Source: Oscheius dolichura (Eukaryota > Nematoda > Chromadorea > Rhabditida > Rhabditidae). Taken from it: a stretch of DNA of 64,000 nt. Shown here one piece after another: positions 46,667-57,659 of the stretch. The stretch is from positions 1,984,001 to 2,048,000 of the forward strand of contig OW051496.1 in assembly GCA_932521035.1 (NCBI GenBank). The letters are read 5' to 3'. The notes beneath the pieces were generated by a model. That model was not told the DNA's origin. It did not search any database and saw only the letters and a list, made by a program, of their open reading frames with translations. How positions within the stretch are numbered: position 1 is the first letter of the stretch; every line of letters starts with the position of its first letter. A program made the position numbers and the translations under genes.

Positions 46667-47369
46667 TTAAAGGAACCCACAGGGACTCCCGGATAGTCCC
46701 TAGGACCAGTCGCAACGCCCCCCTTCGGGGGGCTGCGCTGGACGTGTGTCTCGCATCTTCCCCAGAATCCTCGTCCCCCGTGTTCCCCTCTCCCCGTCCA
46801 GTCCCTTCAGCCCTTCCGCGAACGGGTCCCGCAGCGAAAACATTTTATAACAAAGCAAAAATGCTAACCAGACAAAACAAAAGATATTGGTCGAAGGAGG
46901 AACCGAACCGTCGTCCTGTGGCTTGGGGTCCCACCACGAACGGGTCCCGCAGCGAAAAATACTTCAGGAACACTTGGGAAGTATCTAGGACCTCAAAACA
47001 AAAAAGCAAAAAGGTTTGACCGCGGCAGGGTTCGAACCCGCGAGCTCTCCGACCGCGCGCCCCCCTTAACGCACCGCTACACAAACGGACACCATAGCGC
47101 TTTAATATATAGGATTGGGACAACAGGTCCCTGACTATCAGAAAAAGGCGTCTTTTATAGTTCTGGAGGGAGAGGCAAATGTTCACCGGCCTATTTTTTG
47201 GTGTCAATCGGTAGAGGAGACAGAGGCGGATAAGGACGCGTTTAGAGGACTGTTCCCGTGCATTTGCCTCTCTCTAGAGCTCTAACAATCTGTAAGCCTT
47301 TTTCTGTTAGTCAAGGTCCTGTTGTCCCACTCCTAGGGATTATCCGGCAGTCCCTGTGGGTTCCTTTAA
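46667..47369. mobile_element. 703-bp TTAA-flanked element containing a SINE
   Basis: The ends TTAA-AGGAACCCACAGGGACT and AGTCCCTGTGGGTTCCT-TTAA continue inverse for about 40 bases (CCGGATAGTCCCTAGGA). Inside are GGTCCCACCACGAACGGGTC blocks and a minus-strand tRNA-derived SINE (46995-47095). Confidence 0.8.
46995..47095 (-). mobile_element. tRNA-derived SINE
   Basis: Minus strand: box A-like TGTGTAGCGGTGCG, box B GGGTTCGAACCC, then CCTTTTTGCTTTTTTG tail. The tail matches the copies at 11832 and 55160. Confidence 0.65.
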
Positions 47370-47830
47370 TTTTACCAATTTTCAGCACGTCCATCACAAT
47401 ATTGTTGAATTATTTGATGTCATTTGGGATGGAAGGATGTATCGTTTTTTTTTAAATTTGTTCTACCAAATTGTGGTCAAATTTTGGCGAAAATCCTCAA
47501 AAAATGACCTTCCAGAGAGAAGGTGTCGTCCCGGTTTTCTCCCGCTCATCCCGCCAGAAAACCGGGACGAGACGAGGCGGCCTATCCCGAAAGCCGACCC
47601 GAGATCGGGAGTCATCCGTTTCACACCGAGACGGCCCGGTTTCGGGAATCCCGCCCAACCCTGATCCCTATCTTATTCTCCCAACTTGTCAGATTTTATT
47701 CGGTAGTACGGCTCTCTTCACCCGGATTATCGAAAAGAAAAAACGGTCGTCTTTATAGAACCGACATCTCCCCGTTGGTTTGTTCCCCTCATTGACTTAT
47801 TCTTCATTAGAGATAAAACATATGTGGTAT

Positions 47831-47996
47831 AGTCTGTCAAGAAAAAAGACGACAATCAAGGTCTAACGGTTTAGCAGCTGACCGAACTTACTGGCCTTTT
47901 CTTCTTCTTGGCCGCTCAAAAATTATCTGTGAGTACGCCCCACCACTAAAATTTGTTCTCGGCGAATTAGACCTTTAATGCCGTCTTTTTTCTTAA
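47831..47996. mobile_element. Second AGTCTGTCAAG MITE, interrupted by a TTAA element
   Basis: Begins AGTCTGTCAAGAAAAAAGACG; the interior is the reverse of the 8328 copy (TTTAGCAGCTG..., ...AAATTTGTTCTCGGCGA). Its right terminal repeat CGTCTTTTTTCTT is cut by the next element. Confidence 0.7.
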
Positions 47997-48447
47997 AGGA
48001 ACAGTCTCGCATGGTTTTGCGCGCGTCCTCCTATGTTACGGTATCGGCGCGCGCGCTGTTTGAATCCGGCGTTTTGATCGAGTTTTTTTACATTATTTTC
48101 ATTTTTCTTTTGAAAAATATCATTGCAACACTTCAAAATCATCGTATAAGTGCTTGGGAATGACCAGCATGAAGAAAATAACAGAAGAATCGTGAAACGA
48201 ACATAATCGTTCCAATTCGTAATTAATACAAATTCTTCGGTGACAGCCATCCTCCTGGCTTTAGAACTATAGTTTTAGCTTCTGCTACATGTTATTTGTC
48301 GAATAATATAGAAAACCCTGCGAAAATAAGCTGAAATGACATAAAAATGGCAAATAAACGTCAAAAAGGGGTATGCGAATCTAAATATTCAAACTGCGCG
48401 CGCGATCCCCGGACCACGCTGGACCAAGTGCGAGACTGTTCCTTTAA
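47993..48447. mobile_element. 455-bp TTAA-flanked element inserted into a MITE
   Basis: TTAA-AGGAACAGTCTCGCATGG at the left, GTGCGAGACTGTTCCT-TTAA at the right. GCGCGCG-rich subterminal blocks are present at both ends. Confidence 0.75.
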
Positions 48448-49329
48448 GACTATAGGACAGATTTTCCTTTGAAATACAGCTATCTATAGACTATGGAGGA
48501 TAAGCTGTGTGCATGAATCTCCGTTGTGAAATAGCAAACACGGAGTCCTGGAAAGACAATGAAACGCCGGGGAGGTATTGGAATCCCAGGTATGTCTACG
48601 AAAAGATGCTCAAACAATCTGTAATCCTTCAGTTTTTCAAAAAATTACACGATCCTCTTGTTTCAATTAATCAATTGCTTCAATTTTATCGGGGCACGTG
48701 ATTCGTTTTGTGTCAATAGACGGGAGAAGTGGAAAGGGAAAGGTCTGATAAAGGGGCATCAGTACCTAGAAAATAATTATTTTCAAGTAAATGGCTTCGA
48801 CTTCTTGTTTTCGCTTCCCGTCAGACACACTCCGCTCAGAACTGAGTCATTAGTTGTGTTGACCTTTCCGTCGTCTTCTCGCTATGAAAATTGTTGCTAT
48901 GAAAATTGAAAAAGAGGATTGTTGCGGGGGAAAAGGGGTACCAAAAATGGAATAAAATTGAGGAAAAAGGTCCTTGTCGTCCCTTCTTCAACTCTCTTCT
49001 CATCAGATTGGCGATACTCTCAGAATTTTATAGGTCTTCATCGGTCTTATCTGTTTTCCCTATCAGCTCCATGTGTACGGAAAGAGGCAGGCTCCCTCCT
49101 CCTTTTTTGCATCCTATTTAAAGGTTGATTAATTGAAAGTATAGTCTGTAAGAAAGGGAAACTTCTCATATTTGACAATATTTCCAAGGGGCTTCTATGG
49201 AAGTACACATTGTATTTCAGTAAGGAAGCAGATATGATTATAATTTCCAATTTCTCATCGTTAATTTCTCTCTAAAAACTTTGTTCCTCAGGTACCCTGA
49301 CATTTTCAGTCGATTGAAGTTACCTCCGA

Positions 49330-51556
49330 ATGGGAAACTTACTTTCCTCCGTGAAACTCACTTCGGATGGTAGAACTTTCTTCCCTTTTATATGCTACCA
49401 TGTTTCTAGGCGTGCCGTACCATACTTTGAAGGATTTTAAACTTAAAGAACGGGTGGGTAGTGGAGGATACGGTACAGTTTTGAAGGGGTCCGAATTAAA
49501 CAGATTCCCTCTAAAGAAACGGCAAGTTGGTTTCCCTTTCCGAGACCAATTCTATTCAGAATTGTGGCCGTGAAAATATTCAATGGATGGGATATCTATT
49601 CTAAAAGAGAAATTGAAATACTGAAAACGGTACGGTATTTTTATTGTCCCATCGTACCTTTTCCAATTTTCAGCACACTCATGAGCATATTGTTCAATTA
49701 TTTGGTGTTATTTGGGATGGGGAGATGTACAAAGACAAAAGCAATATTGTAAAGCCACAATATCAGGGATACGTGATGGAATACATGGAACTCGGCAGTC
49801 TTCATAAAGGTTCGTCATTTTATTTTATTATGAAGTGCTCAGAAATCCACGACCTCTCTAAATCGTATGATATTGCGTTAATTCTTTTATGGGTCAAACA
49901 AATTGGCTCCGGGCTACATTATCTCCATGGAAATGGGATTATTCATAGGGATGTGAAGCCTTCAAAGTAGGAATTTTCCCACTGTTTCTACTCTTTATTT
50001 AGTATCCTCCTGCTCAGAATAGACCACATAAAACTGGCGGATTTCGGCCTTGCTAGGAATATTTCTTACCAACAATCATGTACTACTGGGTAATTGACTC
50101 TTCTCTTCCCAATAAATTTTAATATTTCCAGTCCCATTGGCACAAATGTCTATATGGCTCCAGAAGTAATAACATCAAAGGATTACGGTGTTCCAGCTGA
50201 TGTTTATTCATTTGGAGTAACAATATGGGAAATTACACAACGAAAGTTGGTTTATTTTACACAAATACTTTAAAAGAATATAGAAAGCCATGGGAGCATG
50301 TGACGATTTCGACAGACAGCTCAGGAATTGTTTCCACAGAGCTGATTATGGATGCTGATGAAACTTATGGGGGCCTGACCGATCTCGTGAAAAGGTTCGG
50401 GACAATTTATGCAAACATAAGAAAAGAGCACCTCCAGTTATTTTTGATACGGTTGAAAACCCTTGTAAAATGTTTTTAAGATGCTGGCAAAGAGAGATAT
50501 CTGCTAGGCCGTCGATCCAGGAAATCATAAACTTTGAACCGAAATTCGACCAGACGGTAGGTGAAAATCTGAGGGTTAGGAAAGAAAATGGGCTCCGCTT
50601 TTTTAGATTTTGGTCGTGGGAATAGATAGTGATAATACCAAGATGACAATATGGAATCGGGGGGAATCCACTTGGACTGTTTCACGAATGGAAATTCCTG
50701 ACCATATATGTGGTGGTGCTGTTTATCTCGATGATGAACTCTATATAATCAACTGGGACAAGTCATTCTTCAAGTTGGACGAAAATATGGAATGGAAACG
50801 ACTGGCTGATATGAATGAGAAACGAGGAGATATTAAGAATACCTGTCTGTCATGGAATGGATACATTTGGGTGTTTGGAGGAGTGAATGAAAAGAGAGAA
50901 AGATTAAAAAGTGTGGAACGATATGATCCGAAGGAGGACAAGTGGACACTGATGCCGTAAGTTATCTTTATGAAATAGGAACTTCCAGCTTTTGCTTATC
51001 TTTCCGGCTAATAAGAGATTTTAGAGACATGAAATATGGCAGAGATGATGCAGCTGCAGCCGTCTGTAACGGGAAAATATATATTTGTGGAGGAGAAGGA
51101 GAAAAAATAGGAGATAGTTATGCCAGATTGAAAAGTGTGGAATGCTTCGATCCTGAGAGTGGAGTGTGGACTGAACTGACGGATATGCCAACACCACGAG
51201 ATAACCATTTCCTCGTTTGTTATAGAAATAAGCTGGTTGTATTAGGAGGTTATGATGGAAAAGAATGGACTACCACAGTTCTGGAATTGGATCCACTGGA
51301 GAAAAATGGACAGTGGAAAGAGTTACCGTCCATAACCTCCCCTTTTCATTCGGTTGGAGTTGCTCTTGGTCGAGAAATCTTTGCAATTGGCTGGTACGAT
51401 GCCAAACATAGTCCCACCAATGTGCATATATTTAACGGAATCAATTGGCGTGTTGGCCCCTCTTTCCATTTCCCTCTGTATAATTATCTCCCATCGTCTG
51501 CTGTTCTCGTTCCTCAAGAGTTCGCGGATCGTCTGTTTTCTTATCCGATCGATTAA
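49330..51556 (+). CDS. K5: complete protein kinase-kelch fusion (TKL-type)
   Basis: Eleven exons: 49330-49369, 49410-49521, 49560-49629, 49674-49809, 49843-49966, 50003-50089, 50132-50245, 50284-50394, 50481-50556, 50607-50956, 51025-51556; 583 residues, phases agree. Residues 1-9 MGNLLSSVK fit the N-myristoylation pattern (Gly2, Ser6). Kinase about 22-285: VGSGGYGTV (29-37), VAVK with Lys56, alpha-C Glu in REIEIL, Met before the hinge (VMEY), HRDVKPSN (154-161), DFG (174-176), GT..YMAPE (to 201), ADVYSFGVTIWE, CWQREISARPS. Kelch propeller 291-583, six blades. The HRDVKP.N, DFGLAR and CWQ...RPS set points to a TKL-like Ser/Thr kinase. Intron 2 has a GC donor (CG|GCAAGT). All catalytic residues are present, so activity is likely. 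Inference: a membrane-tethered kinase guided by its propeller. Confidence 0.88.
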
Positions 51557-51560
51557 AAGC

Positions 51561-51566
51561 AATAAA
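51561..51566 (+). terminator. Poly(A) signal AATAAA, K5
   Basis: AATAAA five bases after the TAA stop. Confidence 0.45.
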
Positions 51567-52231
51567 TAATTCGAGAGATCATAGCGAAATTGACAGGATA
51601 TTTGTTGAGGGAGTATAACAAAAAGCAAAGAGGGAGAGATGTATTTCTCGACAAAAAGAAAAAGACGGAATGAACGATGAAACCTTGCACGGTTGTCTAT
51701 GTCGAGTCGTTTTCTGAAGGCCGCTGCGGTCGAATTTCTTATGGAAAAGTCGGGCTGTCAATGTCGGGAGCCTGTAAATTAAAGGATCATAGTGTTGGCG
51801 TGTTCAACGGAGTATACTTCTAACAGCTAAAGACCCCTTACAGTTACCACAGCTCGCCGCGGAAGAAGAAAGGTCGGCGCCACAGTGATCGTGCCTCTCA
51901 CTCCGAAAGTGTATATCTGAATAGAGAGTCTTCGTCTCTACAAAGTTGGATACCGTAACTCGCAATACAAAAAACGCGTTTTGTTCGCTGTTTACACCCG
52001 TTTTCATCCAACGTCCATTTTTTGAGAAATCGACCAAAATCTTTGACAATTTCTTTCTCAAAACTGTGACATCCAATCTTTTTTATTTTCACTGCAATGA
52101 ATTAGTCTCGTTATGGGGAGCATTTTAAAGGAACAGTCAGGGAGTTTTCAGCTACCGTATACACAAAAAGCGATTTTTCCATATTTCACTGTTTTCATTA
52201 TATTTACCTTTAGTGTTCTCATAGGAATCGT

Positions 52232-53296
52232 TTAAAGGGAGCTACCGGCTGTAGATTTCGCGCCTACAGTACGCCTGCCGACATCTTACGGGTGCGGCGG
52301 CAGCGTTATGCAATTGTTTATTTCATCCGTTTTTGCTGCTGCCATTTTTATATTTTTTTATTATTTTTAGTAGAATATTTATTGAGAAGATAACAATAGA
52401 TATCGAGCGTTTCTTGAAGTGTCCGGTCCTCTTTTCTTCTTTCGTTCGAATCTGAAAGAAATTACTCATTTTAGCATACAAACTGACCTGAAAAATACTC
52501 CACATCGTGCTCCACGCTGAAGACAAGCTTATTCTGAAAAAGAAATATTAGAAAACAGCAAGGGAAACAAAAATAATACAGAGCTTCGCCTCTATTTGAT
52601 GAAATTCGACACATAAAAATACAGCAGAAGCTATAGAACAGTTTTATAATAATATAAACACTATCTAAATAAAAAGATAACCATTGAAAACAAACTTACT
52701 TGGATATTCGTCTAACTTCCTGGGGAGAGCTCTTGCTGCTCAATCCACTTGTTCTGCTTCTTTCTTGCACATCTAAAAATAGTGTATTACCAATTAGAAA
52801 TAATAGAAAACAAAATAGAAATGATAAAACAACAAGAGAAAGCAATACAACAAACAATGAAAATGGAATAATGACGAAAAGCGCAAGCGACTTGCAATAT
52901 GCTAATTAGGCTTATTTTTGGTCAATTTTCTTTCTGTAACCGTTATAAAATATTGCTAACATGCTAGGCTATGTGTAAAAAATGAGTTGACGCAAAAGCA
53001 ATATAAGAATCCAAAGAAAATTCATCATATTCTGTTTCAGATTCGTTTAATGCGTTATTATTTATTTTTTGACATCTACATTGCATGCCACATGCTCAGT
53101 GATACTGCAAAAAAACCGCTATCGAATGTAGTTATTTTTGCAACAAAAATAATAACGAGAAAACAAGTACAAACAAAGAAATAAATAAATTTGTCAGTTA
53201 AACGATTTTCTCAAAAAAGGACGCTAACGAAAAACACGGCCCGCGAAAAGAGATCATCTACATCATCTACATTTTTTTTACTGCCGCTCCCTTTAA
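52232..53296. mobile_element. 1.07-kb TTAA-flanked 'R' element with exon-like minus-strand segments
   Basis: TTAA-AGGGAGCTACCGGCTGTAG at the left; CTGCCGCTCCCT-TTAA at the right. On the minus strand, exon-like pieces bounded by ttttag/ttcag acceptors and gtaag/gtcag donors: about 52690-52770 (SGLSSKSSPQEVRR), about 52490-52535 (NKLVFSVEHDVEYFSG) and about 52390-52455. The first two are conserved in the 23051 copy despite much decay elsewhere. It could be an eroded transposon gene or captured host exons. Confidence 0.65.
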
Positions 53297-54550
53297 CCCA
53301 CATAGTCTCCCGTCTCCCCCATTTCCGTCTCTCTCTCTCTCTCTTCCCACCATCCCTGTCCATTCCTCCTTCTTTATCTTCCCCACCCCGGTATAATTTA
53401 TGGTTCCTCGACGCTGAGACACCCCCAGCCAGCCACAAACACAGATCCGCGCAGCAGTTAGAGGGGGGAGACAACACAGAAGGCGATCTAAAATCGAAGG
53501 ACACGGCAGGGCACACAGACGAGAGGAAGAGATACGTGGGAGCGGGGTCCTTTCTTTTAAATTCATCGTTTCCCGGGTAGGCGTAGTTTCCCGGGGGCGT
53601 TCTCTCTATTCACCGTTCCCTTTCGCTGATTCATTCTCCCCTTTCGTCAATTCTTCTCCCGGGAACTGTACGAAATTTCAAATGAATAGATTATCGTCTA
53701 TTTACTACCTTTACAGTCCTTTAAACAGTTTTTATAAGACCTTTAAAACCACAGAAAGCCTCAAAAAGAAGCAAAACCCCCCTCCTCTCCCAGAGGCGAT
53801 CTTCCTGATGTTTTGGCGTTTCGCCCGTACCGCCTATTGCGCACAGTTCAAGGACTCGCCACCGGGGCGCTTCCCCAAGCGATTCCCGAATTTCCTCCAG
53901 GTAGAGAAAGAAATTTCGAAGCTGTAAGGAATCGGAGAGAAATCAGCTCTATAAGGCTCTTATTTTGTTCTCTTGACTTCTACTGATTATTCTATTCCTA
54001 ATTCACTATTTTTTCTTCTTCGACTATTATTTATAAACTTTATTCCATCGAACTTTTTAGTCTGTCTACAGTGCCTCTTTGACCTTCACATATGGTGTTT
54101 TTCCAAAATTCTGAAGAGTTTTTTCATCTTTAAAGACTTTCCTAACGGCATAAATCCTTTCGAAATACCTCGTGGCCGTATCTTGACTGCGTATCAAAAA
54201 TATCCTCCATCTCTTCTATTTCTTTCTTATTACTCGGGTCTTATCTAATTTTTCTCTGCTTCAAATTGGCTATAAAGCCCTGTGGGAATGAATTGGGCAA
54301 TTAAGTACATACACACATTTTATCAATGTTATAGATGGTTTGGTGGTATGCAACGAGCTTCATAAAGTTACCTGAAATGGTCTTCACCAGCAAAGGTTTC
54401 GATTTGGCTGCGTAGCTTACATTTTATAATCAGTGAGCAGGAAGTTGACTGTTTGAGCTGTAAAAAGAGTTATTCAACTATTATTTGGTTTCAATTATCC
54501 AATAAAAGTGGTGCTCCGGCTGGACGTTGGCTGCGCCAACTATGGTACTA
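53297..54550. other. CT-rich tract and possible lone exon
   Basis: 53310-53390 is a pyrimidine-rich tract with (CT)n. At 53794-53900 an ag-bounded open segment (EAIFLMFWRFARTAYCAQF, donor CAG|GTAGAG) has GC-rich codons and could be an exon, but no partner or family is recognised. Confidence 0.3.
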
Positions 54551-54719
54551 CAATAGGCGCGATGTTTATAAATTATCATCTTGGCTTGCGAGTATATTGC
54601 TGCATGTCGGAAGTCTCTTTTTCCTTTGTTCCCCTCCTATATTCGCTCTCTCGCCTCTCGTAGAGTCCCCCTTCCCGTTGGGTCCCCCCTTCGTAGAATC
54701 TCTCTCTCTCTGTCGTAGT

Positions 54720-55270
54720 ACCACTCTCTTGCAGCGAAAACGTTTTGCAACAATACAAAAATACGATATAATCAAAACAAAAAATATTGATCGAAGGAAG
54801 AACCGAACCCTCAACCTCTCGATTGTGGTCCCACCACGAATGGGTCCCGTAGCGAAAAACATTACATTTTGGTTAAAATTCGATAAGAGAAGCAAAAAGA
54901 AACATAGAAAAGCGTAAATCAAAAAAGCAAAAATTTCTACAGAAAAGTACAAATAGTCGGAGGTCCCGCCACGAACGGGTCCTACAACGAAAAACACTTC
55001 AATTTGGTTGAATTTGATAAGAGAAGCATTTAGGAACACTGAAAAGTATAAAACAAAAAAGCAAAAATCCCCATCTCATTTCTGCAGAAAAGTACAAATA
55101 GTCGGAGGTCCCGCCACGAGCGGGTCCCGCACGGAAAATATGCGACTACACTTCAGAATACTCAGGACAAAAAGCAAAAACATTTGACCGAGCCGGGGGT
55201 CGAACCACCGATCCTCGGATCAAAGTGTCGACATACGGACGGACGGACAGACAGACAGACACCATAGCCG
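54720..55270 (-). repeat. Cluster of SINE-related repeats
   Basis: The block GGTCCCNCCACGANNGGGTC recurs at about 54828, 54962 and 55110 (and at 46930). A minus-strand SINE (55160-55265) has box B GGTTCGACCCC and an ATGTTTTTGCTTTTTG tail; its box A side is replaced by (GGAC)n/(AGAC)n repeats. Confidence 0.6.
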
Positions 55271-57659
55271 CGTAAATTAACTAGATAAGCCAAAGAAATA
55301 GAAGAGTAAAATGATCAGTAGTTACACCTGTAATCAACAATCGAAAAAGAACAAATGAACGCATTTCTTATCACTAAAATAATGAAACGTGTTGAAAGTC
55401 ATCACCAACCCTTTATTTCAGCTAATCATCCTGCGACCAGTTCACTCCAGCACTGGATTGCTTTTATTGTGCCAGTGAAACTTTCTCATTAATTTAAATT
55501 TTCAAAGATCCTATATTAGGGAGGAAGTCCTATTTTATTTGTTCTGCGCAGTACAATCGGTACTTTTAGTCAATTGTGCCCAAAAAGGCGTTTCTTGTTC
55601 CCTACTTCCGTCGAAATCTGAGATGTTTTAGTTTTGATGGTCCTATTTACGCCATGGAGTAGTAGTAGTAAACTAAACTGATAGATTCACATCCTAACGA
55701 TTATTGCGAACTAAAAAGGGCAGGAAAATTAACAGTTTGCACTTCCAGAAAAAGGTAAATTTTTGTGAAAAATTATAAAGAGCTTGATTAGGACAACTAT
55801 GACCAACATCAGTCGAGCACTGATCCTCTTTTCTAGTGCTCTTGGAACTTTTAGATTTATTTTTTATTATTTTGGCAGTTCCTTATAAGAAAACCAATTC
55901 CATTTTACACAGTTCACTCTACATTCATAGGTTCATCCCCAATGTTATTTTCCATTTTTTATCAGTTAGCTTCTCTCCCAAGCCGAAGACATTGCGCCGC
56001 GCAACGGTTCGCTCCACGACGGGACTGGTGCCACCCTGCCCGGAAGGCGCCGCAAGTGCTTTGACGACCCCGGGGGCAGCCTCAAGGCCACTGGGTCATC
56101 CCTCGGACAAATTGCCACACTGTGACCGGGAAGCGGCCGAGAGAAAGAGAAAAAGAATGGGAGGCTGGCTGTCTCCCTCGATGAACTGCCGTTGTGTTTT
56201 ACTGGGTTAATGAGAACGTTATTTGGCAATAGGAAGCCAGAGTGTAATGAGCAAGATTCCTTTGATCGTTCAAATATAGCCGGCAAAACAGAAAAATCTT
56301 CAGAAAAAATTGGTTTCAATATGATTTGGACCAAAGAAGTGAATTCTCTCCACTTTGAAACTATTCATAGCACTTTTAGAACCTTAGAAAATGCAAAATG
56401 ACAAAGAAAATCATTATTTTTCGTTACAAACCATTAGATTCGGTTACCAATTCTTTTACAGATCGTATTGAGACAATTGAGCGTAATCCAGGGATCACTA
56501 TAAAAGGGACGTCTAAAACATTTATATTCGCACAATTTTATATTTTCAACCTTTTCCCCCCATTTTCCGCATTATCTCGCTTCATCGAGCCTAGAAGTAC
56601 GAGATTTTCTTCTCCTTGTCATTGACTATCGGTAGCTAAGTAAAATGAAATAAAAGTCCTCTACTCTGATTACCAGCCTTTCTGACTTTTGTAATTTATC
56701 CGTTACAAATTCACGCGATAGTTGCCTTTTCTCCATTTTTCTGACTGTTTGTCCTCGTTCTAATCAAGGAATCGGCTTTTTTTCAATTTCAACTCCCCTA
56801 TATTGACGCGCTCTATGGCATTGTCTGATGATCAGCTTATAAATTACCCTTTTGAAACATTTCATATCGTCGCTTCCCCCGTTTCCCGGTTGAATACGTC
56901 ATTTCGAAACTGAACGGCCTTTTTTCTCCCATTCTTCCCATTGTGACCTTCATGACACACTACCCGAATTCCTTTTCATGCCCATTTTTGTTGCTTTCTT
57001 GAAATTTGGAAAGATTAGGCAAGTTACTTCAACCAATTCCATATCGACGATTGAGCCATTATTTGAACCTTTGTTTTATAAAAAAAATACCTGAACCATA
57101 TTTTCGAAACAATTCCTTTTGGGAAGAATCCGTTACATACGAATGTCAATGAACCAAATCCACAATGAAAAGCTTTTACATAAATCGGATCTGAAACTTT
57201 CCATCCACTCACTGTTCGAGTTTCCCAATTTGTCTTCCTGATTACTGCAAACACTGCTCTTTTTCTCTTTGGTAGCCAGAAAATGTACAAATTCCAGGAA
57301 ATTCGTGTTTTGATGACTACCCCTGCGGTTTCTGCTAAAAACTTGAATTTTTTTGGTTTCGGGACGTATTTTCTCGAGCTCTAACGAAACGTTTCGACAA
57401 TTGAAAGAATATCAAGGGAGCTTGAAGCGTTTGCCATTTATAGATACTTTACAATTTTATTGACTTCCTTATCCGGACGGAGCTCCCAATGAAAAATTGA
57501 TGACTTGTAAAGAATATAAAGCGAAGTTGAATGCGGCTCTCCAGCTCATAAACTTCGCTCTTTCATAATTTACATCGAATTTCACTAATTCTCGTTCCCT
57601 CAGTCCTTTCCCAACAAGATTTTCATCCATGTACCATGACAAGTTGAGTGAGCGAAGAA
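55271..57659. other. No supported gene
   Basis: A GC-rich open stretch at 55980-56130 (AEDIAPRNGSLHDG...) may be an exon but has no confirmed splice partner. Two open frames at 56192-56625 abut each other without other support. The remainder is AT-rich. Confidence 0.3.

Larger units (their letters stand above)
45752..47446 (+). pseudogene. K4: kinase-kelch gene reduced to the kinase N-lobe
   Basis: Exons 45752-45791 (MGSVLSSVKYTSDG, with the same myristoylation-type start as K5), 45832-45949 (P-loop LDTGGFGTVW), 45987-46053 (AVAVK...REIEILKT) and a partial exon from 47386 (HVHHNIVELF...WDG). It loses homology at about 47446, before the catalytic loop. No C-lobe or kelch follows before the next duplicated block. 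A TTAA element (46667-47369) sits in its intron 3. It could encode only an N-lobe, so it is called a pseudogene. Confidence 0.7.
48490..51785 (+). repeat. Segmental duplication of the kinase-kelch locus
   Basis: 48490-49130 matches 27233-27830; 49340-51785 matches 30407-32820. The copy here has one kinase-kelch gene where the other has two fused units, with K1 between the matching parts. Confidence 0.75.

Noticed and set aside
47030-47095. Functional tRNA gene
   Set aside because: Box B is perfect but cloverleaf stems fail and the tail matches the SINE family.
53191-53580. Overlapping frames on both strands in the CT-rich tract
   Set aside because: Low-complexity pyrimidine repeats create open frames on both strands; no splice evidence.
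54453-55039. 154- and 157-codon frames on opposite strands
   Set aside because: They cover the SINE-related repeat cluster; the peptide text is repeat-derived.
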